The translations under genes and the position numbers were made by a program. The notes under the pieces are model-generated. The model saw only the letters and a list, made by a program, of their open reading frames with translations, ran no database searches and had not been told where the DNA came from. DNA of 64,000 nt from CAWJMD01 sp963845675 (lineage in GTDB: Bacteria > Actinomycetota > Actinomycetes > Actinomycetales > CAWJMD01): contig CAWJSX010000005.1 of assembly GCA_963845675.1 (NCBI GenBank), positions 1 through 64,000 of the forward strand, written 5' to 3'. The stretch's first letter is position 1; each line of letters begins with the position of its first letter. This document shows, piece by piece, positions 17,775-27,033 of this stretch.

Positions 17775-18698
17775 CTACTTGCTCATCCCCGCGGTGAGGC
17801 CGGCCACGATCTGCTTCGTCGCGACCAGGAAGAGCGCGATGAGCGGAAGGGTCGCGATCACGAGCCCGGCGAACAGCGTCGACCAGTCGGTCTGGTACTC
17901 CCCGAAGAACGTGGTGAGACCGACGGGGAGCGTGTACTTGTCGTTGTCCCGCAGCAGCACCAGGGGGAACAGGAAGTCGTTCCACACCGGCACGAACCTG
18001 AAGACGACCACGGTCGCCATCGCGGGGCGCACGAGAGGCAGCATCACCCGCCAGAACGTGGCGAAGGCACCGGCGCCGTCGATACGCGCCGCCTCCTCCA
18101 GCTCGACCGGCAGCTGGCGGAAGAAGACGGTGAGGACGAACGTCGAGAAGGGAACTCCCGCGGCCGCGTACACCAGCGTGAGGCCGAGCCTGCTGTCCAC
18201 CAGCCCGAAGCCCTCGAGCAGGAAGAAGATCGGCAGGATCGCCAGGTGGATGGGGAGCATCAGCCCCGACAGGAACAGGGCCTCGATGCCCTGGAGGACG
18301 CGAGACCTTCCTCGCGCCAGCCCGTAGGCGGCCAGCGTCGAGACCGCCGTCGACAGGAGCACCGCCCCGACGGTGATGGCGAGCGAGTTCCCGAAGTACG
18401 TGCCGAAGGAGCCCTCGGTCCACGCCCGTCCGTACGCGTCGAACGTCAGGGGCCACGGCACCGCCAGCGGCTCGGTGAACAGGTCCTGGTTGGGCCGCAG
18501 CGAGTTCACGACCATGACGAGCAGCGGGACCACCGCCACCGCGGCGTACCCCCACAGGACCAGCCCGGTCAGTGTGCGCGCGACCGGACCCGACCGCGGG
18601 CCGCGTCCGCGACGCGCCGGCGGGCCGGTGGGTCGGCTCGCCGGTGGCTGAGCAGGTCCGGGGTCGACCGCGACGGGCGGCGTGGCGACGGTGCTCAT
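17775..18698 (-). CDS. ABC sugar transporter permease, MalG type
   Basis: Intact 307 residues from ATG 18698. After a Pro/Arg-rich cytoplasmic N-terminus of about 40 residues come six membrane segments (first at GYAAVAVVPLLVMVV). The permease EAA loop, EEAARIDGAGAFATFWRVML, is near residue 205 and contacts the ATPase. It belongs to the carbohydrate uptake-1 family. No ATPase is encoded in the operon, which is common in actinobacteria where a shared MsiK-like ATPase serves many importers. The start overlaps the previous permease's stop by ATGA. Given MurQ in the operon, the substrate is probably MurNAc or a muropeptide sugar. Confidence 0.9.
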   Translation of the reverse strand: MSTVATPPVAVDPGPAQPPASRPTGPPARRGRGPRSGPVARTLTGLVLWGYAAVAVVPLLVMVVNSLRPNQDLFTEPLAVPWPLTFDAYGRAWTEGSFGTYFGNSLAITVGAVLLSTAVSTLAAYGLARGRSRVLQGIEALFLSGLMLPIHLAILPIFFLLEGFGLVDSRLGLTLVYAAAGVPFSTFVLTVFFRQLPVELEEAARIDGAGAFATFWRVMLPLVRPAMATVVVFRFVPVWNDFLFPLVLLRDNDKYTLPVGLTTFFGEYQTDWSTLFAGLVIATLPLIALFLVATKQIVAGLTAGMSK

Positions 18699-19717
18699 CG
18701 CGTCATCGCCTCCTCGGCGCGGCGCAGGAGCCGGGTCGCGATGACGGCGACACCGAAGATCACCACGAAGAGCACGAGCGCGAGGGCTGACGAGATGCCG
18801 ATCGCGTTGGTGGCACCGGAGTCGAAGGCGGTGCGGTAGAAGAGGAGTGACAGGAAGTCGGTGGCACCGGCGGGGCTTCCGGTCGAGCCGCCGAGGGCGT
18901 AGGGCAGCGCGAAGGCCTCCATCGCCATGATGAACGTCAGGACGCTGACCGTGCCGATCGCCGGCAGCAGCAGCGGCAGGGTGATGTGACGGAGCACCTG
19001 CCAGGGGCCTGCCCCGTCGATGCGAGCGGCCTCGGTGTACTCGTCCGGCACCCCCCCGAGCGCCGCGCCGTACAGCAGCACCGGGAACCCGACCCACTGC
19101 CACGCGCTGACCAGCACGACGACGCCGAGGGCGGTTCGCGGCTCACCCAGCCACGGCAGCGCCAGCGCGTCCAGCCCGACGGCCCGCAGCAGCGCGTTGA
19201 CAGGTCCGAACGTGGGCGACAGCAGCAAGGTCCACAGGTACCCGATGACCAGCGGGCTGACCAGGTACGGCATCGCGTACAGGGTCTGGAGCAGTCGCTT
19301 CGACCGGCGACCGCGGTGCAGCAGCACCGCGAACCCGAGTCCGAGCGTGTTCTGCACCAGCATCGTGCCGGCGAAGAACAGCAGGTTGTGGCCGAAGGCC
19401 CGGGGGAACTGCTCCGCGTACGGCGGTCTGCTGACCAGGGTCACGAAGTTCTCGACGCCCACGAAGGCGCCGCGCGTCGTGCCCTTCCAGTCGAAGACCG
19501 AGTAGCTGAAGGCGGTGGCCATCGGGTACAGCACGAACACACCGAAGAGCAGGAGCGCAGGCGTGACGAACAGCAGGGCCGTGCCCAGCCCCAGTCCGCC
19601 GCCGGAGGCGCGACGGGCCCCGGGACGGCGGGGCCACCGCCCGCGCGGCCCCGCCGTCCCCGTGCTCACCGGTCCGGTCGCCGGAGCAGCGGCGGCGGAC
19701 GTGGTCGTGGTCGTCAC
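18695..19717 (-). CDS. ABC sugar transporter permease, MalF type
   Basis: Intact 340 residues from ATG 19717. A Thr/Ala- and Arg-rich N-terminus of about 45 residues precedes six to seven membrane segments (first at LLFVTPALLLFGVFVLYPM). The EAA loop YTEAARIDGAGPWQVLRHIT is near residue 225. It pairs with the downstream MalG-type permease to form the inner-membrane channel. It begins 7 bp after the binding-protein stop and overlaps the next permease by four bases, so the three are one translational unit. The substrate is inferred from context to be a cell-wall amino sugar. Confidence 0.9.
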   Translation of the reverse strand: MTTTTTSAAAAPATGPVSTGTAGPRGRWPRRPGARRASGGGLGLGTALLFVTPALLLFGVFVLYPMATAFSYSVFDWKGTTRGAFVGVENFVTLVSRPPYAEQFPRAFGHNLLFFAGTMLVQNTLGLGFAVLLHRGRRSKRLLQTLYAMPYLVSPLVIGYLWTLLLSPTFGPVNALLRAVGLDALALPWLGEPRTALGVVVLVSAWQWVGFPVLLYGAALGGVPDEYTEAARIDGAGPWQVLRHITLPLLLPAIGTVSVLTFIMAMEAFALPYALGGSTGSPAGATDFLSLLFYRTAFDSGATNAIGISSALALVLFVVIFGVAVIATRLLRRAEEAMTR

Positions 19718-19724
19718 CGCGCGG

Positions 19725-21024
19725 TCACCCGGTGGGCGAGAACCAGGCCGACAGCCCGGTCTGCACGTCGGCCGCGACGGTCTGCGGGTCCTTCGAGCCC
19801 AGGAGCATCTCCTGGACGCCCGTCCCCACCAGGTCGGTGCCGAGCGGCTGCCCGTACCGGAAGTCGACGAGCATCATGTACGGCGCCGGGTTGGCCTCGT
19901 AGTTCGCGGCCATCTCCTCCAGCAGCGGGTCGGACGGCGTGACGCCCGGCACCGCCGAGAGCTGGACCAGCTCGTCGGTGAACATCTGGCCGAACTCCTC
20001 GGTCGCCATCCAGGCCACGAGCTCCTTGGCCGCGTCCGGGACGTCGGTCTTCGCGGAGACGCCGAACGAGCCGTCGGCCCATCCCGGGGTCACCGGCTCG
20101 GTCACGACGGCACCGGGCGGCGGGGGCACCTGGAAGACGCCGAGGTCCAGGTCGGGGTTCTGCTTCTGGAAGAAGCCCAGCTCGAAGGAGCCGCCCGGGA
20201 ACATCGCGGCCTGGCCGGACGTGAACAGCACCTGCGCGTCGGTGTACGGCACGCCGACCACGTCGTCCGGCATGTACGGCTGCAGCTGGGGCAGCAGGGC
20301 CAGGCTGGCCACGTAGTCGGGGTCGGTGAACTGCTTCTCGCCCGAGAGCACCGCCTGCTCGAACTCGGCGCCTCCGTAGCGGGCGGAGCCGACGGTGTCG
20401 GCCAGCATCGGCAGGGTCCACGCGTCCTTGGCGCCGACCGAGAAGGGCGTGACGCCGGCGTCCTTCAGCGTCTGCGCGACATCGAGCATCTCCTCCCACG
20501 TGGTGGGCGGCTCGACGTCGTGCTCGGAGAAGATGTGCTTGTTGTAGTAGACCTGCAGCGTCTGGACGGCGAACGGGACGCCGTAGACCTTGCCGTCCGA
20601 CTTGCCGGTGGCGCCCGTCAGGACGTTCGGGTCGAACTCGTCCAGGCCCTCGACGTCATCGAGCGGCATGAGGTTGCCCCCCTCGACGAGCGGCTGGAGC
20701 TGGCCGTACGCCCGCAGCTGCGCGACATCGGGACCGCCCTGGCCGGCGAGGCCCGTGGAGAGCAGCTGGTTGTACTCGGTGTTCTTGAACGCCTCGAACT
20801 CCACCGTGATGTTCGGGTGCTCCTCGGTGAAGGCGTCGAAGATGCGGTTGTAGGCCGCGACGTCCTCGGTGCGCCACGACCAGACGGTGACGGTCGCCTC
20901 CTCGCCCGGCTCCCCGGCGGGTGCGTCGCCGTCCGCGCCGACGCTGCTGCTCGACGGCGCGCAGGCGGCGAGCATCGCCGTGACGGCGACGTGCCGCCAC
21001 GGTGGTGAGGGATCGGGTACGCAT
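19725..21024 (-). CDS. ABC transporter sugar-binding lipoprotein (one frameshift in signal peptide)
   Basis: About 432 residues from ATG 21024. MRTRSLTTVAA must shift frame near 20993 to VAVTAMLAACAPSSSS, which has a LAAC lipobox. The mature protein has TVTVWSWRTEDVAAYNRIFD and the long alternating alpha-beta pattern of cluster B (family 1) solute-binding proteins, including GGPDVAQLRAYGQLQPL. It is exported, lipid-anchored and delivers substrate to the two permeases. ATG overlaps the murQ stop (ATGA), so it should be translated with murQ. The substrate is not readable from sequence. MurQ and kinase neighbours suggest MurNAc or GlcNAc-MurNAc. Confidence 0.85.
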
Positions 21025-22079
21025 CAGGTCCTCCGGGTGAACGTGTCGGTGACGGGTGACTCAAGGGGCGAAGGGGACGTATCAGGCGAGTGTGCCGCCT
21101 GCGGCTCGGCACGCGACACCCCGTGGGCGGCGGCAGCGGCCGCGACCCGGCCGTCGTGGCGGTGCAAGAGCTCGCGGGCCTGCCTCGGCTCGGCACCGGT
21201 CAGCAGGTGCACGAGCGCGGTCTTGAGCTCGCCCGAGGACGCGTCGAGGGCGGCCACGCAGTCCTGCGTGTCGCGACCGGTGGCCTGCTCGAGGATGCGG
21301 ACGGTGCGCGCGCGCAGCTTCGCGTTCGTCGCGACCACGTCGACCATGAGGTTCGACCATGTCCGGCCCAGCCGGATCATCAGCGCGGTGGAGAAGCTGT
21401 TGAGCACGAGCTTCTGAGCCGACCCGGCCTTCAGGCGCGTCGAGCCGCTGACCGCTTCGGGGCCGGTGGCGGGGGCCACCAGCACGTCGGCCAGAGGGGC
21501 GAGCGCCGCGTCGGGGTCGGCCGAGACGAGGACGGTCGCGGCGCCGAGCTCACGGGCGCGGGCCAGGGCGCCCGCGACGTACGGGGTGCGCCCCGAGGCC
21601 GTGAGCCCGATCGCGATGTCGTCCGCGGTCAGCGCCTCCGCGTCGGCGGCACCCAGCTGCGGGGAGTCCTCGACGTTCTCGACAGCTTGGAGCATGGCCT
21701 CCGGCCCCCCGGCGTGGTGGGCCACGACGAGACCGGGCGGGGCGTTGAAGGTCGGCACGAGCTCGGCCGCGTCGAGGACTCCGAGGCGTCCCGACGTGCC
21801 GGCACCGAAGTAGTGGACGCGACCCCCGGCGGACACCCGCTCGACCGCCAGGTCGACGGCGAGGGCCAGCTGCGGGAGCACGGCGGCGACGGCTGCGGGC
21901 ACCATCGCGTCCTCCGCGTTGAGCAGCGTGAGCAGCTCCACGGTCGTGGCCTCGTCGATCGCGTGCGTCCGCGGGTTGCGTCCCTCGGTCGGCAGGCCGT
22001 CGAGTGCGGGCAACGTGTCGTCCTCTGTCCGGACCTCAGCAGGAGCAGTGGCGGACATTTGTTCCGCCGAAGTCGTCAT
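21024..22079 (-). CDS. murQ: N-acetylmuramic acid 6-phosphate etherase MurQ
   Basis: Intact 351 residues from ATG 22079. MurQ cleaves the lactyl ether of MurNAc-6-P to give GlcNAc-6-P and D-lactate. The SIS domain shows HYFGAGTSGRLGVLDAAELV near residue 90, the family signature. LPTEGRNPRTHAIDE near 30 and GSTRLKAGSAQKLVLNSFST near 220 are also characteristic. The C-terminal 45 residues extend beyond the usual ~300-residue enzyme and are low-complexity. It is the first gene of the operon. TAACCT lies exactly 6 nt before the ATG and TTGACG 18 nt further up, so the mRNA is leaderless and begins at the start codon. Confidence 0.95.
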   Translation of the reverse strand: MTTSAEQMSATAPAEVRTEDDTLPALDGLPTEGRNPRTHAIDEATTVELLTLLNAEDAMVPAAVAAVLPQLALAVDLAVERVSAGGRVHYFGAGTSGRLGVLDAAELVPTFNAPPGLVVAHHAGGPEAMLQAVENVEDSPQLGAADAEALTADDIAIGLTASGRTPYVAGALARARELGAATVLVSADPDAALAPLADVLVAPATGPEAVSGSTRLKAGSAQKLVLNSFSTALMIRLGRTWSNLMVDVVATNAKLRARTVRILEQATGRDTQDCVAALDASSGELKTALVHLLTGAEPRQARELLHRHDGRVAAAAAAHGVSRAEPQAAHSPDTSPSPLESPVTDTFTRRT

Positions 22080-22085
22080 AGGTGG

Positions 22086-22115
22086 AGGTTAGTTTCCACA
22101 CCGGGCGCGCGTCAA
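22086..22115 (-). promoter_or_regulatory. murQ operon promoter with overlapping candidate MurR operator
   Basis: On the minus strand TTGACG (22115-22110), 18-nt spacer and TAACCT (22091-22086), then 6 nt to the murQ ATG. A gtgga-N8-tccac inverted repeat (22082-22099) spans the -10, and its core ggttagtttcc (22087-22097) resembles the site over the nagZ -10. A repressor bound here would block RNA polymerase. Confidence 0.6.
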
Positions 22116-22143
22116 CGTCCTGCGAGTTCGCGTGGTGGGTGGG

Positions 22144-23058
22144 TCAGGGTCGACGGCGCTGCGGGCCGAGGTGATGGCCGCGCACCGCGGCGTACGTGAC
22201 CTCGAGGGCGGACCGCGTCCGGTCGAGGTCGCGCTGGGCCAGCCCGATGAAGAGGCAGTCGACCAGGGTGAGCTGGGCGATCCGGCTGGCCATCGCGCCG
22301 GAGCGGTACGTGGTCTCCCGCGCCGCCGTCGTCAGCACGTGGTCGGCGGCGGCTGCGAGCGGCGAGCCCGGGAAGTTCGTGATCGCCACGGTCGTCGCTC
22401 CCCGCACCCCCGCCTGCTGGAGCGCTTCGACGGTCTCGGACGTGGTGCCGGTGTGGGAGAAGGCGATCGCGACGTCCCCCGGCACGAGCAGGGCGGCGCT
22501 CGTCAACGCGATGTGGGGGTCCGACCACGCGAAGGACACCCGCCGGATGCGGTGCAGCTTCTGCTGCAGGTCCAGGGCGACGAAGGCCGAGGCGCCCATG
22601 CCGTAGAGGTCGACCCGCCCCGCGTCGGCGAGGGCCGTCACCACGTCGGCCAGCACCGCCGTGTCCAGCTGCTGTGCTGTCTCCTCGACGGCGCGGGCGT
22701 CGGCGTACGCCACCTTCGCGACCACGTCGTCCAGGGTGTCGTCCGGCCCGATCTCGCCACCCACCTGCTCGCGCGGCGCGGGCCCACCGGTCTCCGCCGC
22801 GAGGGAGAGCCGCAGCTGGGGGTACCCGGGCAGGCCGAGTGCCTTGCAGAAGCGGTTGACGGTGGTCTCCGAGGTGTCGGCCGCGACCGCCAGCTCGGAG
22901 ATGGTCAGCGCCGAGGCCCCGACCGGGTCGTCCAGCACGCGTCGCGCGACCCGCTGCCCGGCAGGGGCCAGGGACGGCATCAGCGCCCGCAGGCGCACGA
23001 GCAGCGGCGCCGTCTCCCGCAGCGGTGTCGCGGCGGCCGGGTCCGGGTCGTGGCTCAC
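22144..23058 (-). CDS. murR: MurR/RpiR family regulator
   Basis: Intact 304 residues from GTG 23058, which follows TACGGT by 6 nt. The N-terminal HTH_6 domain (LTISELAVAADTSETTVNRF near residue 55) is followed by a SIS domain (GRVDLYGMGASAFVALDL near 145 and AFSHTGTTSETVEALQQA near 205) that senses sugar phosphates. In E. coli MurR responds to MurNAc-6-P. Position directly upstream of murQ in the same direction, 64 bp away, makes MurNAc-6-P the likely effector here. It probably represses the murQ operon and, judging by a related site, the nagZ operon. Confidence 0.85.
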   Translation of the reverse strand: MSHDPDPAAATPLRETAPLLVRLRALMPSLAPAGQRVARRVLDDPVGASALTISELAVAADTSETTVNRFCKALGLPGYPQLRLSLAAETGGPAPREQVGGEIGPDDTLDDVVAKVAYADARAVEETAQQLDTAVLADVVTALADAGRVDLYGMGASAFVALDLQQKLHRIRRVSFAWSDPHIALTSAALLVPGDVAIAFSHTGTTSETVEALQQAGVRGATTVAITNFPGSPLAAAADHVLTTAARETTYRSGAMASRIAQLTLVDCLFIGLAQRDLDRTRSALEVTYAAVRGHHLGPQRRRP

Positions 23059-23122
23059 GGGCCCACCGTACGGGGACCGGCAAGCGCTTCGGTTCGACGC
23101 GCCACGTGCCGATAGGCACAAG

Positions 23123-24718
23123 GTGAGACGTGAGGCGGTGACCCGCGGGGTCAGCGGTGCAGCCCCGCGCCCGTGGGCGGGCGCGGCCTTCGCCGTGCTC
23201 GCAGGCGGGGTCTTCGCTCTGGGTGTGGTCGTGCTGCCCTCGGGCTCCACGGCCGCACTCGTCTTCGACAACGCCGTCCAGCTCCTCGCCGCGGCCACCG
23301 GTGCGGTGCTGTGCCTGCGCGCCGCCCGCGCGACGCGGGGCCGGCAGCGCCTCGTGTGGTCCCTGCTTGCCGCCGGCACCGGCAGCTGGGCCGCCGGGCA
23401 GGTCGTGTGGTCCTGGTACGAGATCGTCCTCGGGGACGTGCCGCTGCTGTCCTTCGCCGACGCGGGGTTCCTGGCCTTCTCCGCCCTGGCGATCATCGGG
23501 CTGCTGACGTGGCTGCGCGCCCACCACTCAACCGTCCGGGCGGCGCGCGACACGATCGACGGGCTGCTGATCGCCGGGGCGCTCCTCGTGATCGCGGTAG
23601 GGGCCGGGGTCATCACCGGGCCTCCGGCCGGCAAGGACCTCGGGTACCTCGTGTCGGTGACCTACGCCCTGGCCGACGTGGTGCTGCTCAGCCTGGCGCT
23701 GCTCACCGTCACCCGCGCCGGAGGACACCGGGTCACCCTGGCGGTGCTGGCCGCGGGCACGGCCGGGCTCGCCGTCTCGGACGGCCTCTACCTCTACCTC
23801 GCGTCCTCCGACGCCTACAGCTCGGGCAACCTCGTCAGCGCGGGGTGGGTCACCGGCTTCCTGCTGATCGCCGCCGCCGCCCAGCATGGGAGGGTCGCCG
23901 ACCGGCGCGAGGGCAGCCAGCTCTCCGCCGAACGGGCCTCGAGGGTGCGCACCGTGCTCCCCTACGCGCCGCTGGTCGTGGCCGAGACGTTCTTCGCGGT
24001 GCGCGTCGCGGAGGGGGCGCAGGTCTCCGGCGTCGAGACCTCGCTGGCGTACGGCCTGTTCGCCCTCGTGCTGGTCCGGCAGTTCCTCGTGCTCACCGAC
24101 AACCACGTGCTGCTGACGCAGCTGCGCCGCCGCGAGGCCGAGCTCGCGCACCAGGCCTTCCACGACCCGCTGACCGGTCTGGCCAACCGCACGCAGTTCC
24201 TCGACAGCCTCGAGCTCGCCGCCGCGCGGCACGACGAGTTCGGCGAGGGGTACGGACTGCTCTACTGCGACCTCGACGACTTCAAGGTCGTCAACGACCT
24301 GCACGGCCACGCCGCCGGGGATGCCCTGCTGGTCGAGGTCGGACGACGGCTCCGCCGCCTGGTCTCCGACGACGACGTGGTGGCGCGTCTGGGTGGTGAC
24401 GAGTTCGCCGTGCTCGTGTGCGGCGTCGACCGGTCCGCCGAGACCCTGGCCGATCTCGTGGTGGAGGCACTCACGCTGCCCGTCGAGCTCCCGAGCGGCG
24501 ACCACCATGCGCCCGTCGCAGTGGAGACACAGGTGGGTGTCAGCGTCGGCGTCGCGACCCGTCCGGACCGTCGCATCGGCCCGGCCCTGCCGCCCGGCCC
24601 TCTGCGGCGCAGCACGGACCACAACCCGTCCGAGGAGCTGCTCAAGGCGGCTGACCGGTCCATGTACCTGGCGAAGGCAGCGGGCAAGGGCCAGCGGGTG
24701 GTGGCGCCTCGCGTCTGA
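23123..24718 (+). CDS. Membrane-bound diguanylate cyclase (GGDEF)
   Basis: About 531 residues from GTG 23123 (an in-frame GTG also at 23138). The open frame extends farther upstream antisense to murR but is not coding-like there. The N-terminal 340 residues hold about nine membrane segments, forming an uncharacterised sensor. The GGDEF domain follows HDPLTGLANRTQFLD, with CDLDDFKVVNDLHGHAAGD and ARLGGDEFAVL near residue 422, so the active site is complete. The product-inhibition I-site (R-x-x-D) is absent, with SDDD at its place. The enzyme should make c-di-GMP from GTP. It lies between two peptidoglycan-salvage operons in opposite orientation. Confidence 0.85.
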   Translation: MRREAVTRGVSGAAPRPWAGAAFAVLAGGVFALGVVVLPSGSTAALVFDNAVQLLAAATGAVLCLRAARATRGRQRLVWSLLAAGTGSWAAGQVVWSWYEIVLGDVPLLSFADAGFLAFSALAIIGLLTWLRAHHSTVRAARDTIDGLLIAGALLVIAVGAGVITGPPAGKDLGYLVSVTYALADVVLLSLALLTVTRAGGHRVTLAVLAAGTAGLAVSDGLYLYLASSDAYSSGNLVSAGWVTGFLLIAAAAQHGRVADRREGSQLSAERASRVRTVLPYAPLVVAETFFAVRVAEGAQVSGVETSLAYGLFALVLVRQFLVLTDNHVLLTQLRRREAELAHQAFHDPLTGLANRTQFLDSLELAAARHDEFGEGYGLLYCDLDDFKVVNDLHGHAAGDALLVEVGRRLRRLVSDDDVVARLGGDEFAVLVCGVDRSAETLADLVVEALTLPVELPSGDHHAPVAVETQVGVSVGVATRPDRRIGPALPPGPLRRSTDHNPSEELLKAADRSMYLAKAAGKGQRVVAPRV

Positions 24719-24763
24719 CTCGTGCCCGGGATCCGGCCGCGACCGGGGGACGGGCCGAGGAGG

Positions 24764-25187
24764 TCAGCGCGCTCCGGCGCGGCTCCACTCGATCGCGGGG
24801 CAGGTGTCCATCACCATCGGCACGCCGGCGGCCGTCGTGCGCTCGAACGCCGCGGCGTCGACCACGCCGAGCTGGAACCAGACCGCCTTGGCCCCGACTG
24901 CGACCGCCTCGTCGGCGAACACCCCCGCCGCGTCGGACCGACGGAACACGTCCACGACGTCGATGTCGAAGGGCACGTCGGACAGGCGCGGCGTAGCCCT
25001 GCTCCCCGAGCACGGTCGCGGCGCCGGGGTGGATCGGCACGATCCTCTTGCCGCGTTCCTGCAGCAGCTGGGCGATGCGGTAGGCCGTGCGGTCGGGGTT
25101 GCCCGAGAGGCCGACGACCGCCCACGTGTGGCAGTCGTCGAGCATGAAGCGGACGTTCTCGGGGTCCTGCCAGGAGGTCGTCGTCAT
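24764..25187 (-). CDS. CoA-binding (YccU-like) protein, one frameshift
   Basis: About 140 residues from ATG 25187. The Rossmann-like CoA-binding domain reads AVVGLSGNPDRTAYRIAQLL near residue 25 and RIVPIHPGAATVLGEQGY. It then needs a frame change near 24985 to continue LSDVPFDIDVVDVFRRSD, and ends with VWFQLGVVDAAAFERTTAAG and MDTCPAIEW, the DTCP end typical of the family. Members are cytoplasmic and bind CoA, but their role is unresolved. It lies 73 bp downstream of the nagZ operon and could be read through from it. Confidence 0.8.
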
Positions 25188-25260
25188 GGTGCGGACAACC
25201 CGCCCGGACGCGCGATCCTTCCCCCGCGGAGGTCCTGGAACGCTCTCGAGCACCCGCCCC

Positions 25261-27033
25261 TCAGCGCTGGACCTCCTGCCAGCCGTCCGCCCGCAGGTCC
25301 TCGGGTCGGCGCTCGCCGTCCAGCACCACACCGTGGCCCTTCGCGACCACCTTGACGCCGTCGACGAGCACACCGCGTCCCAGCTCCGTCGCGTCCGTCG
25401 TGTACCGCCAGCGGACCAGCAGCTCACCGGCCTCACCGTCCGACCGGACCAGGGACGCGTCGGCCTGCCACCAGCGACGGTGGCCGCTGGCGGCCACGGT
25501 GCCGTCCCGCTGGACGACCTCACCGCGGTCACGGGTGCTGAAGGCCACCGGCGCCCAGGTCGCGCCGCCGTCGGAGGACGACTCCAGCGCCACCACGTCG
25601 CTCGAGTCGGTGTCGACGAAGAGGTCGAACGACAGGCGTCCGCCGTGCTCGGGCAGGTCGACCGTGGCCTCGAGCGTCGACGTGGTCCCGTCGAGCGACG
25701 GGGCCGACCACGCGGTGCGTCCACGTCGCGGCTGCACGGCCAGCGCCAGCGCGAGCCCCTGCGCCACGGCCCGACGCACGGGGTTGACCGACCCCCAGCT
25801 GCGCGAGGGGTGCACGCGGTTGCTCAGCACGATCGCGAAGGAGCGTGAGGCGTGGTCGAGCACCAGCGAGGTGCCCGTGTACCCGGTGTGACCGGCGGTG
25901 CGCGGTCCGGACAGGCCGGCCATGTACCAGCGCTGGTCGAGCTCGAAGCCGAGCCCGTGCTCGTTGCCCGGGAAGGCCTCGTTCTCGTTGCGGGTCATCG
26001 CCTCGACGGACTCCTCGGAGAGGATGCGGTCTCCGGCGTAGGCCCCGCCGTTCAGCATCGTCTGCGCGAGCACCGACATGTCCGCGGCGGTCGAGAACAC
26101 ACCTGCGTGACCGGCGACACCGCCCAGGGACCAGGCGTTCTCGTCGTGCACCTCGCCGCGGACCATGCCCCGCGCGGGGGTGGACTGGTACTCGGTGGCG
26201 GCGGCGCGATCCTTCTGGTCGCCCTGGGGGTTGTAGCCGGTGTCGACCATGCCGAGTGGCTCGGTGATCCCGTCGGCCACGAGCTCGTCCAGCGACCTCC
26301 CGCTGACCCGCTCCGCGACCACGCCGACGGTGATCATGCCGAGGTCGCTGTAGACGTACCTCGTGCCGGGCGGTGCGGTCGGCTTCGCCGTGAGGGCGGC
26401 CCGCAACCGTGACTCCTCGTCCGGGTAGGACCTCCACAGCGGCAGCCACGCCGGCAGCCCGCCCGTGTGGGTCAGCAGGTGACGGACGGTCACGGTCTCC
26501 TTGCCGTTCTCAGCGAACTCGGGGACGTACGTGGCGACGGCCTCGTCGAGGTCGACCCTGCCGGCCTCGACCTGCTGCATCAGCACGATCGAGGTGAAGA
26601 GCTTGGAGACCGAGGCCATGTCGTAGACGGTGTCCTCGGCGGTCGGGACCCACTGGTCCCGCGGGAGCTCGGTACCGGCGCCGTCCGCGTAGCGCAGCGC
26701 CCAGCCCGTCGCCTCCCGCGCGACGACGGACCCGTCGTGGCCCATCACGGTGACGGCGCCGGACAGGAGCGGGCGTGTGGGACCGTTCGGTCCCTCGCCC
26801 GGCTCCGTCCAGGCCGACACCGCGGCGAGCGCCTCGTCGACCGGTTCGGCGGCGAGCCCGGCCTCTGCCGGGTCGGCGTCCCTCAGGCGGGTCGACGCGG
26901 CGGCGAAGCCCTGCTGCGGGTGGTCGTACCGCGCCACGCGGTGGTCTCCTGCCTGTGCCGGGGCCGTGGCCACCGTGAGCGTGGCCACCAGGGCGGTGGC
27001 CAGGACGGCGGTGAGGGGCAGCGGGGACCTCAC
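25261..27033 (-). CDS. Secreted serine hydrolase (beta-lactamase fold, AmiE-like) with C-terminal beta domain
   Basis: Intact 590 residues from GTG 27033, which overlaps the namZ stop (GTGA). A Sec signal peptide (LPLTAVLATALVATLTVATA) is followed by a class C beta-lactamase fold: VYDMASVSKLFTSIV gives the S-x-x-K near residue 135, TRYVYSDLGMITVG the Y-x-N-like tyrosine (YSD), and LVLDHASRS the late motif region. About 150 extra residues at the C-terminus look like a jelly-roll accessory domain (LSFDLFVDTDSSDV, WAPVAFSTRD). In Bacillus subtilis AmiE, a beta-lactamase-fold amidase, is encoded with NagZ and NamZ. The same gene order here suggests this enzyme removes the peptide from MurNAc or trims muropeptides outside the cell. 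Confidence 0.85.
   Translation of the reverse strand: MRSPLPLTAVLATALVATLTVATAPAQAGDHRVARYDHPQQGFAAASTRLRDADPAEAGLAAEPVDEALAAVSAWTEPGEGPNGPTRPLLSGAVTVMGHDGSVVAREATGWALRYADGAGTELPRDQWVPTAEDTVYDMASVSKLFTSIVLMQQVEAGRVDLDEAVATYVPEFAENGKETVTVRHLLTHTGGLPAWLPLWRSYPDEESRLRAALTAKPTAPPGTRYVYSDLGMITVGVVAERVSGRSLDELVADGITEPLGMVDTGYNPQGDQKDRAAATEYQSTPARGMVRGEVHDENAWSLGGVAGHAGVFSTAADMSVLAQTMLNGGAYAGDRILSEESVEAMTRNENEAFPGNEHGLGFELDQRWYMAGLSGPRTAGHTGYTGTSLVLDHASRSFAIVLSNRVHPSRSWGSVNPVRRAVAQGLALALAVQPRRGRTAWSAPSLDGTTSTLEATVDLPEHGGRLSFDLFVDTDSSDVVALESSSDGGATWAPVAFSTRDRGEVVQRDGTVAASGHRRWWQADASLVRSDGEAGELLVRWRYTTDATELGRGVLVDGVKVVAKGHGVVLDGERRPEDLRADGWQEVQR

Noticed and set aside
22661..23122. Upstream extension of the GGDEF frame
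   Set aside because: It lies antisense to the murR coding sequence, and a GTG at 23123 gives a sensible membrane-protein N-terminus.
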